This document shows, in pieces, positions 1 to 6,756 of a DNA stretch of 13,439 nt (position 1 is its first letter; each line of letters starts with the position of its first letter). The DNA is taken from positions 1 to 13,439 of the forward strand of contig DOWL01000116.1 in NCBI GenBank assembly GCA_003519585.1, read 5' to 3'. Position numbers and translations under genes: made by a program. Under the pieces are notes generated by a model that was not told the DNA's origin, ran no database searches, and saw only the letters and a program-made list of their open reading frames with translations. The DNA is from Nocardioides sp. (GTDB lineage Bacteria; Actinomycetota; Actinomycetes; Propionibacteriales; Nocardioidaceae).

Positions 1-1179
1 TTGCGATACTGCCGAGACTGCGGAGCGCCGGTGACCGCGGCGTTCTGCCGCGACTGCGGGGCGCCGACCGCCGAGCCGGTCCCAGCGTCGACCGCAGCAC
101 TGTCGCCCGAGCAGCCACCCCTCGAGCCTGCCGAACAGCCACTCATCCCGACGGGCGCAGGACCAGAAGCAGGAGCGGGGATGGCGCGGGAGGTGGGGCC
201 GTCGACCCGGCCGGGGTGGCTGGCCCGCAACCGGCTGCTGGTCGCCTCCCGAGCGCTGCTGATCCTGGCGCTCGTGGGCGCTGGGATCCTGGTCGGCTGG
301 GCGCTCGGCTCCGACGAGGACCTGGTCGAGGCCGAGCCGGCACCCCCGAAGGTCAGCTCCACCACCTCGGCTGCACCAACGGGACCGGTGATGCCCGACG
401 TGCGCGGGCTCGCCACCGACGATGCTCGGCAGGTCATCGCCGACGTGGGCGTGGACGCCGCGGACGTGACAGTGACGAACGCCGCTGCGGCTGGAGAGTC
501 CGGACTCGTGATTGCCCAGACGCCGGTGTACGGCTACCCGATCGACGGACCGATCACGATCGCGGTGTCGAGCCCGGCCGAGGTCCCGAAGTTCGCGGGC
601 CGAGCGGCTGAGGAGGTGCTCGACGAGCTCGACGAGCTCGGTGCCCGAGTCGAGACCACGACGGTCTACCTTCCCGACGTACCGGTGGGGCAGATCGCCG
701 CCATCGAGCCGGCGCCGGGGAACCCGCTCCCCGAGACCGTGTCGGTGACCATCTCCGCCGAGCCCGACGAGTTGCCGATGACAGAGGTCTCCGCGGTCGA
801 GAGCTCCTGCTTCACCGACGACGACTCGCTCAACGGCACGACCTTCGCCGATCTCCTGGTCTGTGAGACCGACCGCGACGTCGCCGAACAGACGTGGTTG
901 ATCCGGCGCGCGGGGAGTCGGCTCACCGCTGTTGTCGGCATCCCGGACTCCCAGGACCCTGATTCGCCCGCGATGACCGTCGAGGTGGTGGGCGACGGCC
1001 GCGTACTCACCAGCCTGACCGCAGCCTATGGAACGACCCAGCCACTCGATGTCGACGTGAGCGGGGTGTTGCGCCTCACGATCCGATACCGCTCGACGAC
1101 ACAGGACTACGGCTACGTGGGACTCGGGCAGCTCACCCTGCTCGGTGACGCCGACGCGCTCGCGGGCCTGACCTCATGA
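1..1179 (+). CDS. Zinc-ribbon, single-TM, PASTA and NPCBM-like surface protein
   Basis: Predicted membrane protein of 392 residues, probably a cell-wall or carbohydrate sensor (inference). The N-terminus carries a zinc ribbon with two CxxC pairs (C4/C7 and C16/C19), followed by a Pro/Ala-rich linker and one TM helix at about residues 84-103. Outside the membrane come two PASTA-like repeats (about 130-190, starting MPDVRGL, and 193-252, starting VPKFAGR), the type that binds peptidoglycan fragments in Ser/Thr kinases. The C-terminus (about 265-385) looks like an NPCBM carbohydrate-binding module, with the pattern DGRVL then VDVSGVLRLTI. The TTG start is the first base of the window; the zinc ribbon beginning at residue 4 makes it a believable true start, but an upstream extension cannot be excluded. 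Its stop overlaps the next gene's start (ATGA). No kinase domain is present, so it is not itself a PASTA kinase. Confidence 0.8.
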   Translation: MRYCRDCGAPVTAAFCRDCGAPTAEPVPASTAALSPEQPPLEPAEQPLIPTGAGPEAGAGMAREVGPSTRPGWLARNRLLVASRALLILALVGAGILVGWALGSDEDLVEAEPAPPKVSSTTSAAPTGPVMPDVRGLATDDARQVIADVGVDAADVTVTNAAAAGESGLVIAQTPVYGYPIDGPITIAVSSPAEVPKFAGRAAEEVLDELDELGARVETTTVYLPDVPVGQIAAIEPAPGNPLPETVSVTISAEPDELPMTEVSAVESSCFTDDDSLNGTTFADLLVCETDRDVAEQTWLIRRAGSRLTAVVGIPDSQDPDSPAMTVEVVGDGRVLTSLTAAYGTTQPLDVDVSGVLRLTIRYRSTTQDYGYVGLGQLTLLGDADALAGLTS

Positions 1180-3728
1180 GACTCAGGGCGGCGTACGGCG
1201 GCCTGGCGGTCGCAGTCTGCTGCCTGGCCGTGCTGTGTCCCGCCGGTCCGGTGACCGGGAGTCCCGCGGCCACCGGCTCGCCCGCGGCAACGGCCCACGC
1301 ATCCACGTCCCCGCCTTCCGGAGCGGACGACGACGAGCGCCCCCTGGTGGTGGTGCTGGACACCTCGGGCTCGATGTCGGAGGACGACGGCACCGGGACC
1401 ATCAAGCTCGCCGCGGCGCAGGCGGCCCTGAGCCAGATGGTGCGGCAGCAGCGACCCGGAACCCAGATCGACCTGTGGACCTACCCCGGGTCGGGTGACT
1501 GCGACGGCGGCTCGTTCGCCATCCCGGTCTCCCCGCTCGACCAGCGGTCGATGATCACGGAGATCCGTGGGCTCGGCGCCGACGGGGACACACCGACCGC
1601 CGAGGCGCTCCTCGCCGCCGTCGACGAGCTCGAGGCCGAGGGGAAGCACGGGGCGACGCTGCTGCTGATCTCGGACGGTCTCTCGACCTGCGACGACCCC
1701 TGCGAGGCCGCCAAGCAGGTGGTCGCCGACGGCTTCGACCTCACCGTTCAGGCGGCGGGATTCAAGATCTCCCCGGAGGGGCTCGAGCAGCTCAAGTGCA
1801 TCGCCGACGCGACCGGTGGCGCGGTCTCCGAGGCTGGCGACGGAGACGAACTCGCCCAGGTGACCCAACAGTTGACCCAGGCGGCTCTCACGGTGAGCGT
1901 CAAGGGCATCCCCGTCAAGGCACCGGCCGGCTCGTCGTCCCGCGTCACGGTGTCGGTGACGAACCCCACGGCCATCGATGTCGAGAATGCCCGGATCCAG
2001 GTCAGCTTCGTCAACGAGACCGATGTCGGCGGGACGGCGATCGTGCCGGCGGCACTGCCGCCCATCCGACGGCTCGGACGCGTACACGCCGGGGAGACCC
2101 AGACCCGCGAGTGGCTCGTGTCGTACGGCAGCAGGGGCAAAGCCGGCACTGCGAGCTGGAAGGTCACGGCGTGGGGAACCAACGCTTCGGCCACATCCGC
2201 AGACGGAGGGGTCACCGTCTCCGACCAACCCCAGACCTTCGAGGACGCCGGCGGCCTCGTGAAGGCGCTGAAGGGCAGACGGATCGCCATCGTGGGCGAC
2301 TCCTACTCGGCGGGCGAGGGCGCCGGCGACTACCTGCGCGGTACCGACGTCGACGGCAACCGCTGCCACAAGTCCCCGCGCACCTACATGTACCGGCTCT
2401 TCAAGGGCAGTGAGGTCGAACTGGTCGCGTGCAGCGGTGCGACCGCCACCGCGGACGGCGACAAGGGCAAGGACGACAACAACGTCGAGGACGACCAGGT
2501 CGACCTGCTCGGCCAGCGGCAGGAGAAGTTCGGCGCCGTGAGTGCCGGCTTCATGTCGATCGGCGGCAACGACATCGGCTTCGGCGACATCGTCGTGTAC
2601 TGCCTCTTCGGCCACCCCGCGCCAGGCGCTCTCTGGAGGCCGACCACACTGATCGCGAACTGGGACAACACCTGCTCCGACGACGCTCCGTTCCGAGCCG
2701 GCATCGACCGGCTCGTGACCGATCTGCCGGCGAAGCTGGAGCGCACCTACCGACTGGTCTACGACGAACTCAACCGCGCCGACTTCGTCGAGGAGCGTGG
2801 AGGGAAGGTCGCCCCGCTCTACATCATCCCGTATCCCCAGCCCTTCCCGGAGGCGCAGTTCGCCAGCCGCTGCTCGGGCTTCGATCGCCGAGAGGTGGCC
2901 TTCGCCAACGACCTCGTCGACGACCTGGACCGGACCATCGAGAAGACGGTCTCGAAGCTACAGAAGCAGGGCTATCGCATCGCGCTGGTCACCACGATCC
3001 AGGGCGCGTTCCTGCCCGACAACACCGCCTGCCCCCGCAAGCAGGCCACGCCCTTCATGAACGAGGTGGACGTGGTCACCGGCGTGGCCCAGTTCCTCAA
3101 GGACTGGCGCCTGCACACCGCGGAGCGACAGGAGTTCATGCATCCGAACCAGGACGGCTACGCCGCGGAGACCGACACGATCCTCAGCTGGTCGGTGGGC
3201 AACACCGAGCTCGAGACGGACCGGACGTGGCGCCAGGGCCCCAAGCAGGGCTGGCTCGACCTCGAGGGCGCCTTCGACACCGTGGCCCGCGCGATCACCG
3301 TGACGCCGCCGGCGGCCTCAGCCCGCTACGACGCCAGCGCCCGGTCGTTCACGAACGTGCCGAGCGACCTCCGTGGCGGCCAATCGGTGGAGGTCGATGT
3401 GGTGAACGCCGCTCCCGGCAGCCCGGTGCTTTTCTCGCTGGCCTCGACCAGCACGCTGGTGGGCCGGGTGATCGTCGCCGACGATGGATCCGGCTCGGCG
3501 ACGATCACGATCCCTCGCACAACCGCGGCCGGCGGACACCGGCTCACGGTCCTCGGCTTCGATCAGGACGGCAACCCCAGCGTCGGTACGCAGCCGTTGG
3601 ACGTCGCCAGGGCGCTGCCGTTCTGGCTGGCGCCCCTGGCTCTACTCACCCTGCTGGCGTTCCTGGCCTCATGGTTCCTCGCGCGACGACATCGCCGGGC
3701 CGGCCGGGTGACGGCATCCGCCGCATAG
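1176..3728 (+). CDS. Secreted VWA / SGNH-hydrolase fusion with C-terminal TM anchor
   Basis: An 850-residue surface protein. A signal peptide (about 1-28) precedes a von Willebrand A domain (about 56-230) with the MIDAS motif DTSGS at 62-66, candidate metal Thr in DTPT (139-141) and Asp167 in ISDG. A beta-rich CARDB/Ig-like stretch follows (about 235-350). Next is an SGNH/GDSL esterase domain (about 369-690): block I GDSYSAGEG with nucleophile Ser376, block III GGND with Asn465, and block V HPNQDGY with His656. The position three before His656, usually Asp, is Glu653. A second Ig-like stretch (about 715-810) leads to a TM helix (about 816-837) and a basic tail, so the enzyme should face outward, anchored in the membrane. 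It overlaps the upstream gene by ATGA with no clear Shine-Dalgarno, implying translational coupling. Likely substrates are acyl or acetyl esters on cell-wall glycans or lipids (inference). Confidence 0.85.
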   Translation: MRLRAAYGGLAVAVCCLAVLCPAGPVTGSPAATGSPAATAHASTSPPSGADDDERPLVVVLDTSGSMSEDDGTGTIKLAAAQAALSQMVRQQRPGTQIDLWTYPGSGDCDGGSFAIPVSPLDQRSMITEIRGLGADGDTPTAEALLAAVDELEAEGKHGATLLLISDGLSTCDDPCEAAKQVVADGFDLTVQAAGFKISPEGLEQLKCIADATGGAVSEAGDGDELAQVTQQLTQAALTVSVKGIPVKAPAGSSSRVTVSVTNPTAIDVENARIQVSFVNETDVGGTAIVPAALPPIRRLGRVHAGETQTREWLVSYGSRGKAGTASWKVTAWGTNASATSADGGVTVSDQPQTFEDAGGLVKALKGRRIAIVGDSYSAGEGAGDYLRGTDVDGNRCHKSPRTYMYRLFKGSEVELVACSGATATADGDKGKDDNNVEDDQVDLLGQRQEKFGAVSAGFMSIGGNDIGFGDIVVYCLFGHPAPGALWRPTTLIANWDNTCSDDAPFRAGIDRLVTDLPAKLERTYRLVYDELNRADFVEERGGKVAPLYIIPYPQPFPEAQFASRCSGFDRREVAFANDLVDDLDRTIEKTVSKLQKQGYRIALVTTIQGAFLPDNTACPRKQATPFMNEVDVVTGVAQFLKDWRLHTAERQEFMHPNQDGYAAETDTILSWSVGNTELETDRTWRQGPKQGWLDLEGAFDTVARAITVTPPAASARYDASARSFTNVPSDLRGGQSVEVDVVNAAPGSPVLFSLASTSTLVGRVIVADDGSGSATITIPRTTAAGGHRLTVLGFDQDGNPSVGTQPLDVARALPFWLAPLALLTLLAFLASWFLARRHRRAGRVTASAA

Positions 3729-3743
3729 GCCGCGAAGCCCGGC

Positions 3744-4427
3744 TCAGCCTGCCGCGGTGCCGCGCAGCTCGTCGGGAGGGCGCGGGCCGATGCGTTGCAG
3801 CTCGGGGCTGTAGGCCGCGCTGGTCCGGAACAGCAGGGTGCGGCTGTACGGCGCATCGGCGTACAGCACCGCCTTCTTCGTGCGGTTGCCGAGCCGTGCG
3901 GTCCAGGTGTGGAACTGCCCCACCTCGTTGCGGCGCATGCCCTGGGCGTCGTAGTACGCGAGGGCGGTGTCCACCGAGTCCCACTGGTAGTAGCCGAGCT
4001 TGACCGTGGTGCCGTCGGGGAGGACCGCCGAGCAGAGCACTCGCACGACGACGCCGGGCTCGCCACCGGTCGAGGCGGGTCGGCACTGCTGCCCGGAGAG
4101 CTGGGGGAAGACCCAGGCCAACCCGGCCGCTCCGTCAGGCATCGAGCACTCCTCGACCGTGGCCGCGGTCGAGGAGTCCCAGCAGCGGGCCCCGACCGGT
4201 GCCGGCGCGGTCTCGACGACGGGCGCGGGCGCGGATTCCACCGGCGACGGAGAGGGGGACGCGGGCGCGGACGACGAGGGTGACGTGGCTGGGACCGGCT
4301 CGTCGTCCGGAGGAGCGCTCAGCAGCCAGATGCCGCCACCGGCGAAGAGCGCGATCGCCAGCGCGCCGCCGAGTGCCACCCACAGCCATCGAAGGTCGGG
4401 CTCGGCCCGCCGCCCCTCGACATCCAC
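3744..4427 (-). CDS. Single-TM protein with Ser/Pro stalk and Cys-containing outer domain
   Basis: Unrecognised family, 227 residues from a GTG start. A short N-terminal segment precedes one TM helix (about 13-37), then a Ser/Pro/Ala-rich stalk (about 40-80) and an outer domain with four Cys (82, 94, 115, 132), possibly two disulfides. The pattern RCWDSS...EECSMPDG..GLAWVFPQL resembles the extracellular C-terminal domains seen on some actinobacterial Ser/Thr kinases (recollection, not checked), but no kinase is attached. The open frame runs upstream into tetR; GTG 4427 was chosen because it is the first start after the tetR stop and places the TM helix normally, although no good Shine-Dalgarno is visible. 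It lies 26 bp downstream of tetR on the same strand, so co-transcription is likely. Its stop is 15 bp from the convergent VWA-SGNH gene. Confidence 0.7.
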   Translation of the reverse strand: MDVEGRRAEPDLRWLWVALGGALAIALFAGGGIWLLSAPPDDEPVPATSPSSSAPASPSPSPVESAPAPVVETAPAPVGARCWDSSTAATVEECSMPDGAAGLAWVFPQLSGQQCRPASTGGEPGVVVRVLCSAVLPDGTTVKLGYYQWDSVDTALAYYDAQGMRRNEVGQFHTWTARLGNRTKKAVLYADAPYSRTLLFRTSAAYSPELQRIGPRPPDELRGTAAG

Positions 4428-4453
4428 GGGGTCGGTTCTACCGCGAACCCGGC

Positions 4454-5002
4454 CTACTTCACCATCCCGTCGGCGACGACCTCGAGCAGCGGGCGTACGG
4501 CGGCCTCGTCGAGCTCGGACTGGTCGGCCACCGTGGCGACACCTCCGACGAGGCGGCACAGGGAGATCGTGTCGACGCCGTCCTTGAGCGCACCCTCGTC
4601 GCGGAGCCGGTCGACGACGCGGTCGCTGGCGCGGGTGAGCACCTGGCACTTGGTGAGGATGGGTGAGTCGGGATCGCCCAGCGCCGAGGTGATCTTGGCC
4701 GGGCCGCCCTTGTGGAGGCTGATCAGGCGGACGTACTCCTCGAACCATGCCAGGAGCAGGTCGCGGGGCGAGCCCTCGTGGGTGAGCGCCTTCTCGGCCG
4801 CCTCATCGACGCGGTCGACCCAGCTCTGCATGATCGCGTCGAGCAACGCGTCGCGGTTGGGAAAGTGGCGGTAGAGGGTGCCCGGACCGACGCCGGCGCG
4901 CTTGGCGACCTCGTCGAGAGAGGCGTCGTACCCCTGCTCCCGGAAGACCACGCGCGCAACCTCGACGATCCGGTCGTAGTTGCGCTTGGCGTCGGCGCGC
5001 AC
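4454..5002 (-). CDS. TetR-family transcriptional repressor
   Basis: DNA-binding repressor of 182 residues. The N-terminal TetR helix-turn-helix is clear: helix 1 around NYDRIVEVARVVFREQGYDA, then LDEVAKRAGVGPGTLYRHFPNRDALLDAI (about 29-57), the canonical recognition helix. The C-terminal ligand domain resembles the SbtR-like type. Start: an upstream TTG at 5017 is also open, but GTG 5002 has AAGGAG six bases before it, so GTG is preferred. The gene is divergent from a DHA2 exporter, and the shared spacer holds a perfect palindrome, the classic arrangement of a repressor controlling its own gene and an efflux pump. The inducer cannot be told from sequence. The membrane protein gene at 3744-4427 follows and is probably co-transcribed. 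Confidence 0.92.
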   Translation of the reverse strand: MRADAKRNYDRIVEVARVVFREQGYDASLDEVAKRAGVGPGTLYRHFPNRDALLDAIMQSWVDRVDEAAEKALTHEGSPRDLLLAWFEEYVRLISLHKGGPAKITSALGDPDSPILTKCQVLTRASDRVVDRLRDEGALKDGVDTISLCRLVGGVATVADQSELDEAAVRPLLEVVADGMVK

Positions 5003-5008
5003 CAGAAA

Positions 5009-5014
5009 CTCCTT
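5009..5014 (-). promoter_or_regulatory. Shine-Dalgarno of tetR, decides GTG start
   Basis: AAGGAG on the minus strand, six bases upstream of GTG at 5002-5000. It lies inside the coding sequence if the alternative TTG at 5017 were used, so it argues for the shorter protein. Confidence 0.75.
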
Positions 5015-5022
5015 CAAATCCC

Positions 5023-5051
5023 TTGCTAACCGGAGACAGTCTCCGTATCGT
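5023..5051 (+). promoter_or_regulatory. Exporter promoter with palindromic TetR operator in the spacer
   Basis: A -35-like TTGCTA (5023-5028) and a -10-like TATCGT (5046-5051) are separated by exactly 17 bases. Bases 5031-5045 of that spacer form a perfect palindrome, CGGAGAC A GTCTCCG. A bound TetR dimer would sit between the two promoter elements and block RNA polymerase. On the minus strand the same palindrome lies just upstream of tetR, with TTAGCA (5029-5024) as a possible -10, so autorepression is also expected. Promoter strength and protein binding are inferred; the palindrome is seen directly. Confidence 0.7.
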
Positions 5052-5063
5052 GGTGGAGGAAAG

Positions 5064-5078
5064 CGGAGCCATCCTCCG
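5064..5078 (+). promoter_or_regulatory. Second, weaker operator-like site
   Basis: CGGAG N5 CTCCG, the same outer half-sites and the same 15-bp length as the palindrome at 5031-5045, displaced by 33 bp (about three helical turns, so on the same DNA face). It falls at the expected start of the exporter transcript. Two TetR dimers could bind side by side. It could instead be an RNA hairpin, since GGAGGA (5055-5060) also pairs with TCCTCC (5072-5077). Confidence 0.45.
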
Positions 5079-5126
5079 GATCAAGAGTACCTCGGCCTAC
5101 CCGGCCAGAACAGGACCTCTTTCTTT

Positions 5127-6614
5127 ATGACCGCCACACAGCTCTCATCTCACCAGGACGGACACCGGGACACCCTCCCGGTCGACCTCCCCGACAACGC
5201 CGGCCGAGCCGCGATGGGCATCGCCATCGTGCTCACGGCGCAACTCATGTTCATCCTCGACGCGACCGTCGTGAACGTCGCGCTCCCCAAGATCGACGCC
5301 GACCTCGGCTTCGGGCCCGCCTCGCTGTCGTGGGTGCTGAGCGGGTTCACGCTCGCCTTCGGCGGGCTGCTGCTGCTCGGCGGCCGGCTCGGCGACGTGT
5401 ACGGGCGCCGCCGGCTCTTCCTCGGCGGCGTCGCCGTCTTCACCCTCGCGTCCCTGCTGGGCGGCCTGGCCCAGACCCCCGAGTGGCTGGTCGCGGCGCG
5501 CGCCGCACAAGGAGTCGGCGCGGCGATGGCCGCCCCCGGTGTCCTCGCCCTCCTGACCACCAGTGCGCCCGACGAGCCCGCCCGACTGCGCGCCCTGGCG
5601 CTCTTCGGTGCGGTCTCCTCCGGCGGCATGTCCCTCGGCCTGCTGCTCGGCGGCTTCCTCACCGATATCGGGTCCTGGCGCTGGACGCTCTTCATCAACG
5701 TGCCCATCGGGCTCGCGATCCTCGCGCTCACCCGACGCTTCGTCGACGAGACCGCGCGCCGTCCCGGCCGCTTCGACATCGTCGGCGCGCTGAGCGCCAC
5801 CGGCGGCGCCGTCGCCCTGGTGTGGACCCTGATCGGGGTGCCCGAGCACGGCTGGACCTCGGCGCGCACCGTCCTCGGGTTCGTGGCCGGCGCCGGGCTG
5901 CTCGCCCTGCTGGCACTCACCGAGCGTCGCGTCGCGCACCCGCTGCTGCGCCCCGCACTGCTGCGCAGCCGGCGGCGGGTCGGTGGGCTGATCACGATCG
6001 GCCTGGTCGTCGGTGGCCAACTGTCGATGTTCTTCCTGGCCGTGCAGTTCATCGAGGGATCGCTGGACTTCGGGCCCATGGAGACGGGGCTGGCCTTCCT
6101 GCCGCTGACCCTCGGCATCTTCGCGATGTCGCGGATCACCCCGCGGATCATGGCGTTGGTCGGACCGCTGCCGATGATCGTGACCGGCGCGGTGGGCCTG
6201 TCCGCGAGCTTCGTCTGGCTGAGCACCCTCACCTCCGGCGACGACTACTTGAGCGGGGTCTTCGGCCCGATGCTCCTCAACGGCGTCTCGGCGGGCCTGC
6301 TGTTCATGCCGGTCACCTCGATCGTCCTTGGCGGCGTCGAGCCGGAGCACGCCGGCGCCGCGTCCGGGCTGCTGCAGACCTTCCAGCAACTCGGCGGTGC
6401 GGTCGGCCTCGCGGTGATCGTCAGCGTGTACGCCACGGGCTCGGTACCGGGCGACTTCCTGCCCGGCGCCCGGGCGGCGTTCCTCACCTCGGCGACGATG
6501 GCCGCTTTGGCCGGGCTCGCCGGCCTGGTCGCGTTGACCACCCGGCGCCGGCGTACCGAACCTGCGTTGGCAGCGACCGAACTCGACGAGGTCGAGGTGG
6601 CCGCGGCAGCCTGA
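5127..6614 (+). CDS. DHA2-family MFS multidrug exporter (14 TM)
   Basis: Proton-driven efflux permease of 495 residues in the cytoplasmic membrane, of the EmrB/QacA (DHA2) group. Motif LDATVVNVALP (44-54) at the end of TM1 is the DHA2 signature, motif A GGRLGDVYGRRR (85-96) lies in the loop after TM2, and a motif-C-like GLLLGGFLTDIGSWRW lies around TM5-6. The length and about 14 hydrophobic segments match the family. The frame is open from before the promoter, but ATG 5127 is the first start downstream of the operator; a weak AGGA lies 11 bases upstream. Divergent from tetR and almost certainly its target. The substrate is unknown. A very long minus-strand open frame over this gene is a GC-driven shadow. 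Confidence 0.93.
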   Translation: MTATQLSSHQDGHRDTLPVDLPDNAGRAAMGIAIVLTAQLMFILDATVVNVALPKIDADLGFGPASLSWVLSGFTLAFGGLLLLGGRLGDVYGRRRLFLGGVAVFTLASLLGGLAQTPEWLVAARAAQGVGAAMAAPGVLALLTTSAPDEPARLRALALFGAVSSGGMSLGLLLGGFLTDIGSWRWTLFINVPIGLAILALTRRFVDETARRPGRFDIVGALSATGGAVALVWTLIGVPEHGWTSARTVLGFVAGAGLLALLALTERRVAHPLLRPALLRSRRRVGGLITIGLVVGGQLSMFFLAVQFIEGSLDFGPMETGLAFLPLTLGIFAMSRITPRIMALVGPLPMIVTGAVGLSASFVWLSTLTSGDDYLSGVFGPMLLNGVSAGLLFMPVTSIVLGGVEPEHAGAASGLLQTFQQLGGAVGLAVIVSVYATGSVPGDFLPGARAAFLTSATMAALAGLAGLVALTTRRRRTEPALAATELDEVEVAAAA

Positions 6615-6656
6615 GTTCGGCGGGCGGAACCCCGCATGGTTGAGCCGGAATCGAAT

Positions 6657-6668
6657 TACAACCTTGTA
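6657..6668. promoter_or_regulatory. Inverted repeat TACAA CC TTGTA
   Basis: A perfect TACAA-CC-TTGTA dyad in the gap between the exporter and the cell-wall hydrolase gene; it extends with one mismatch to ACTACAA GG TTGTAAT on the minus strand. It is markedly more AT-rich than its surroundings, as operator sites often are. It resembles the TACA-N4-TGTA class bound by some winged-helix repressors (CopY/BlaI type), but no regulator is assigned. A smaller dyad, AGTTC ACCC GAACT (6668-6681), follows at once. Confidence 0.4.
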
Positions 6669-6683
6669 GTTCACCCGAACTCC

Positions 6684-6713
6684 GTGACGCATGTGACTGG
6701 TGTGACTTACGGT
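6684..6713 (+). promoter_or_regulatory. Three GTGAC direct repeats over a probable promoter
   Basis: GTGAC occurs at 6684, 6693 and 6702, exactly 9 bases apart each time. The third repeat runs into TACGGT (6708-6713), a good actinobacterial -10; a -35 would overlap the first repeat (TGACGC, 6685-6690, 17-base spacer). Transcription would begin about 6720, leaving a leader of roughly 37 bases. Tandem repeats with such a period are typical targets of OmpR-type response regulators. MtrA, which controls cell-wall hydrolases in mycobacteria and relatives, is a reasonable guess because the gene behind this promoter is a wall hydrolase candidate (inference). Confidence 0.5.
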
Positions 6714-6743
6714 CGTGGCGGACCCCGGCCCCCGACCTTCCCC

Positions 6744-6748
6744 AGGAG
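6744..6748 (+). promoter_or_regulatory. Shine-Dalgarno deciding the start at 6757
   Basis: AGGAG eight bases before ATG 6757. The frame is also open from 6715, but that start would put the Shine-Dalgarno inside the coding region and add 14 Pro-rich residues before the signal peptide. Confidence 0.75.
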
Positions 6749-6756
6749 CCCCCACC

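Noticed and set aside
1176..1240. Lipoprotein signal on the VWA-SGNH protein
   Set aside because: Cys15, Cys16 and Cys21 lie in the hydrophobic core, but none is preceded by a good lipobox, and the protein has a C-terminal TM anchor instead.
1113..2615. 500-codon minus-strand open frame over the VWA-SGNH gene
   Set aside because: Low-complexity Arg/Gly/Val/Asp composition with no domain pattern; antisense to a gene with clear VWA and SGNH motifs. A high-GC shadow.
2429..4003. 524-codon plus-strand open frame in another frame of the VWA-SGNH gene
   Set aside because: Arg/Pro/Gly-rich, overlaps two supported genes, no recognisable fold.
6692..6706. CRP/GlxR-type site (TGTGAC motifs upstream of the DUF1906 gene)
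   Set aside because: CRP-family sites are inverted (TGTGA-N6-TCACA); here the copies are direct repeats without a TCACA partner.
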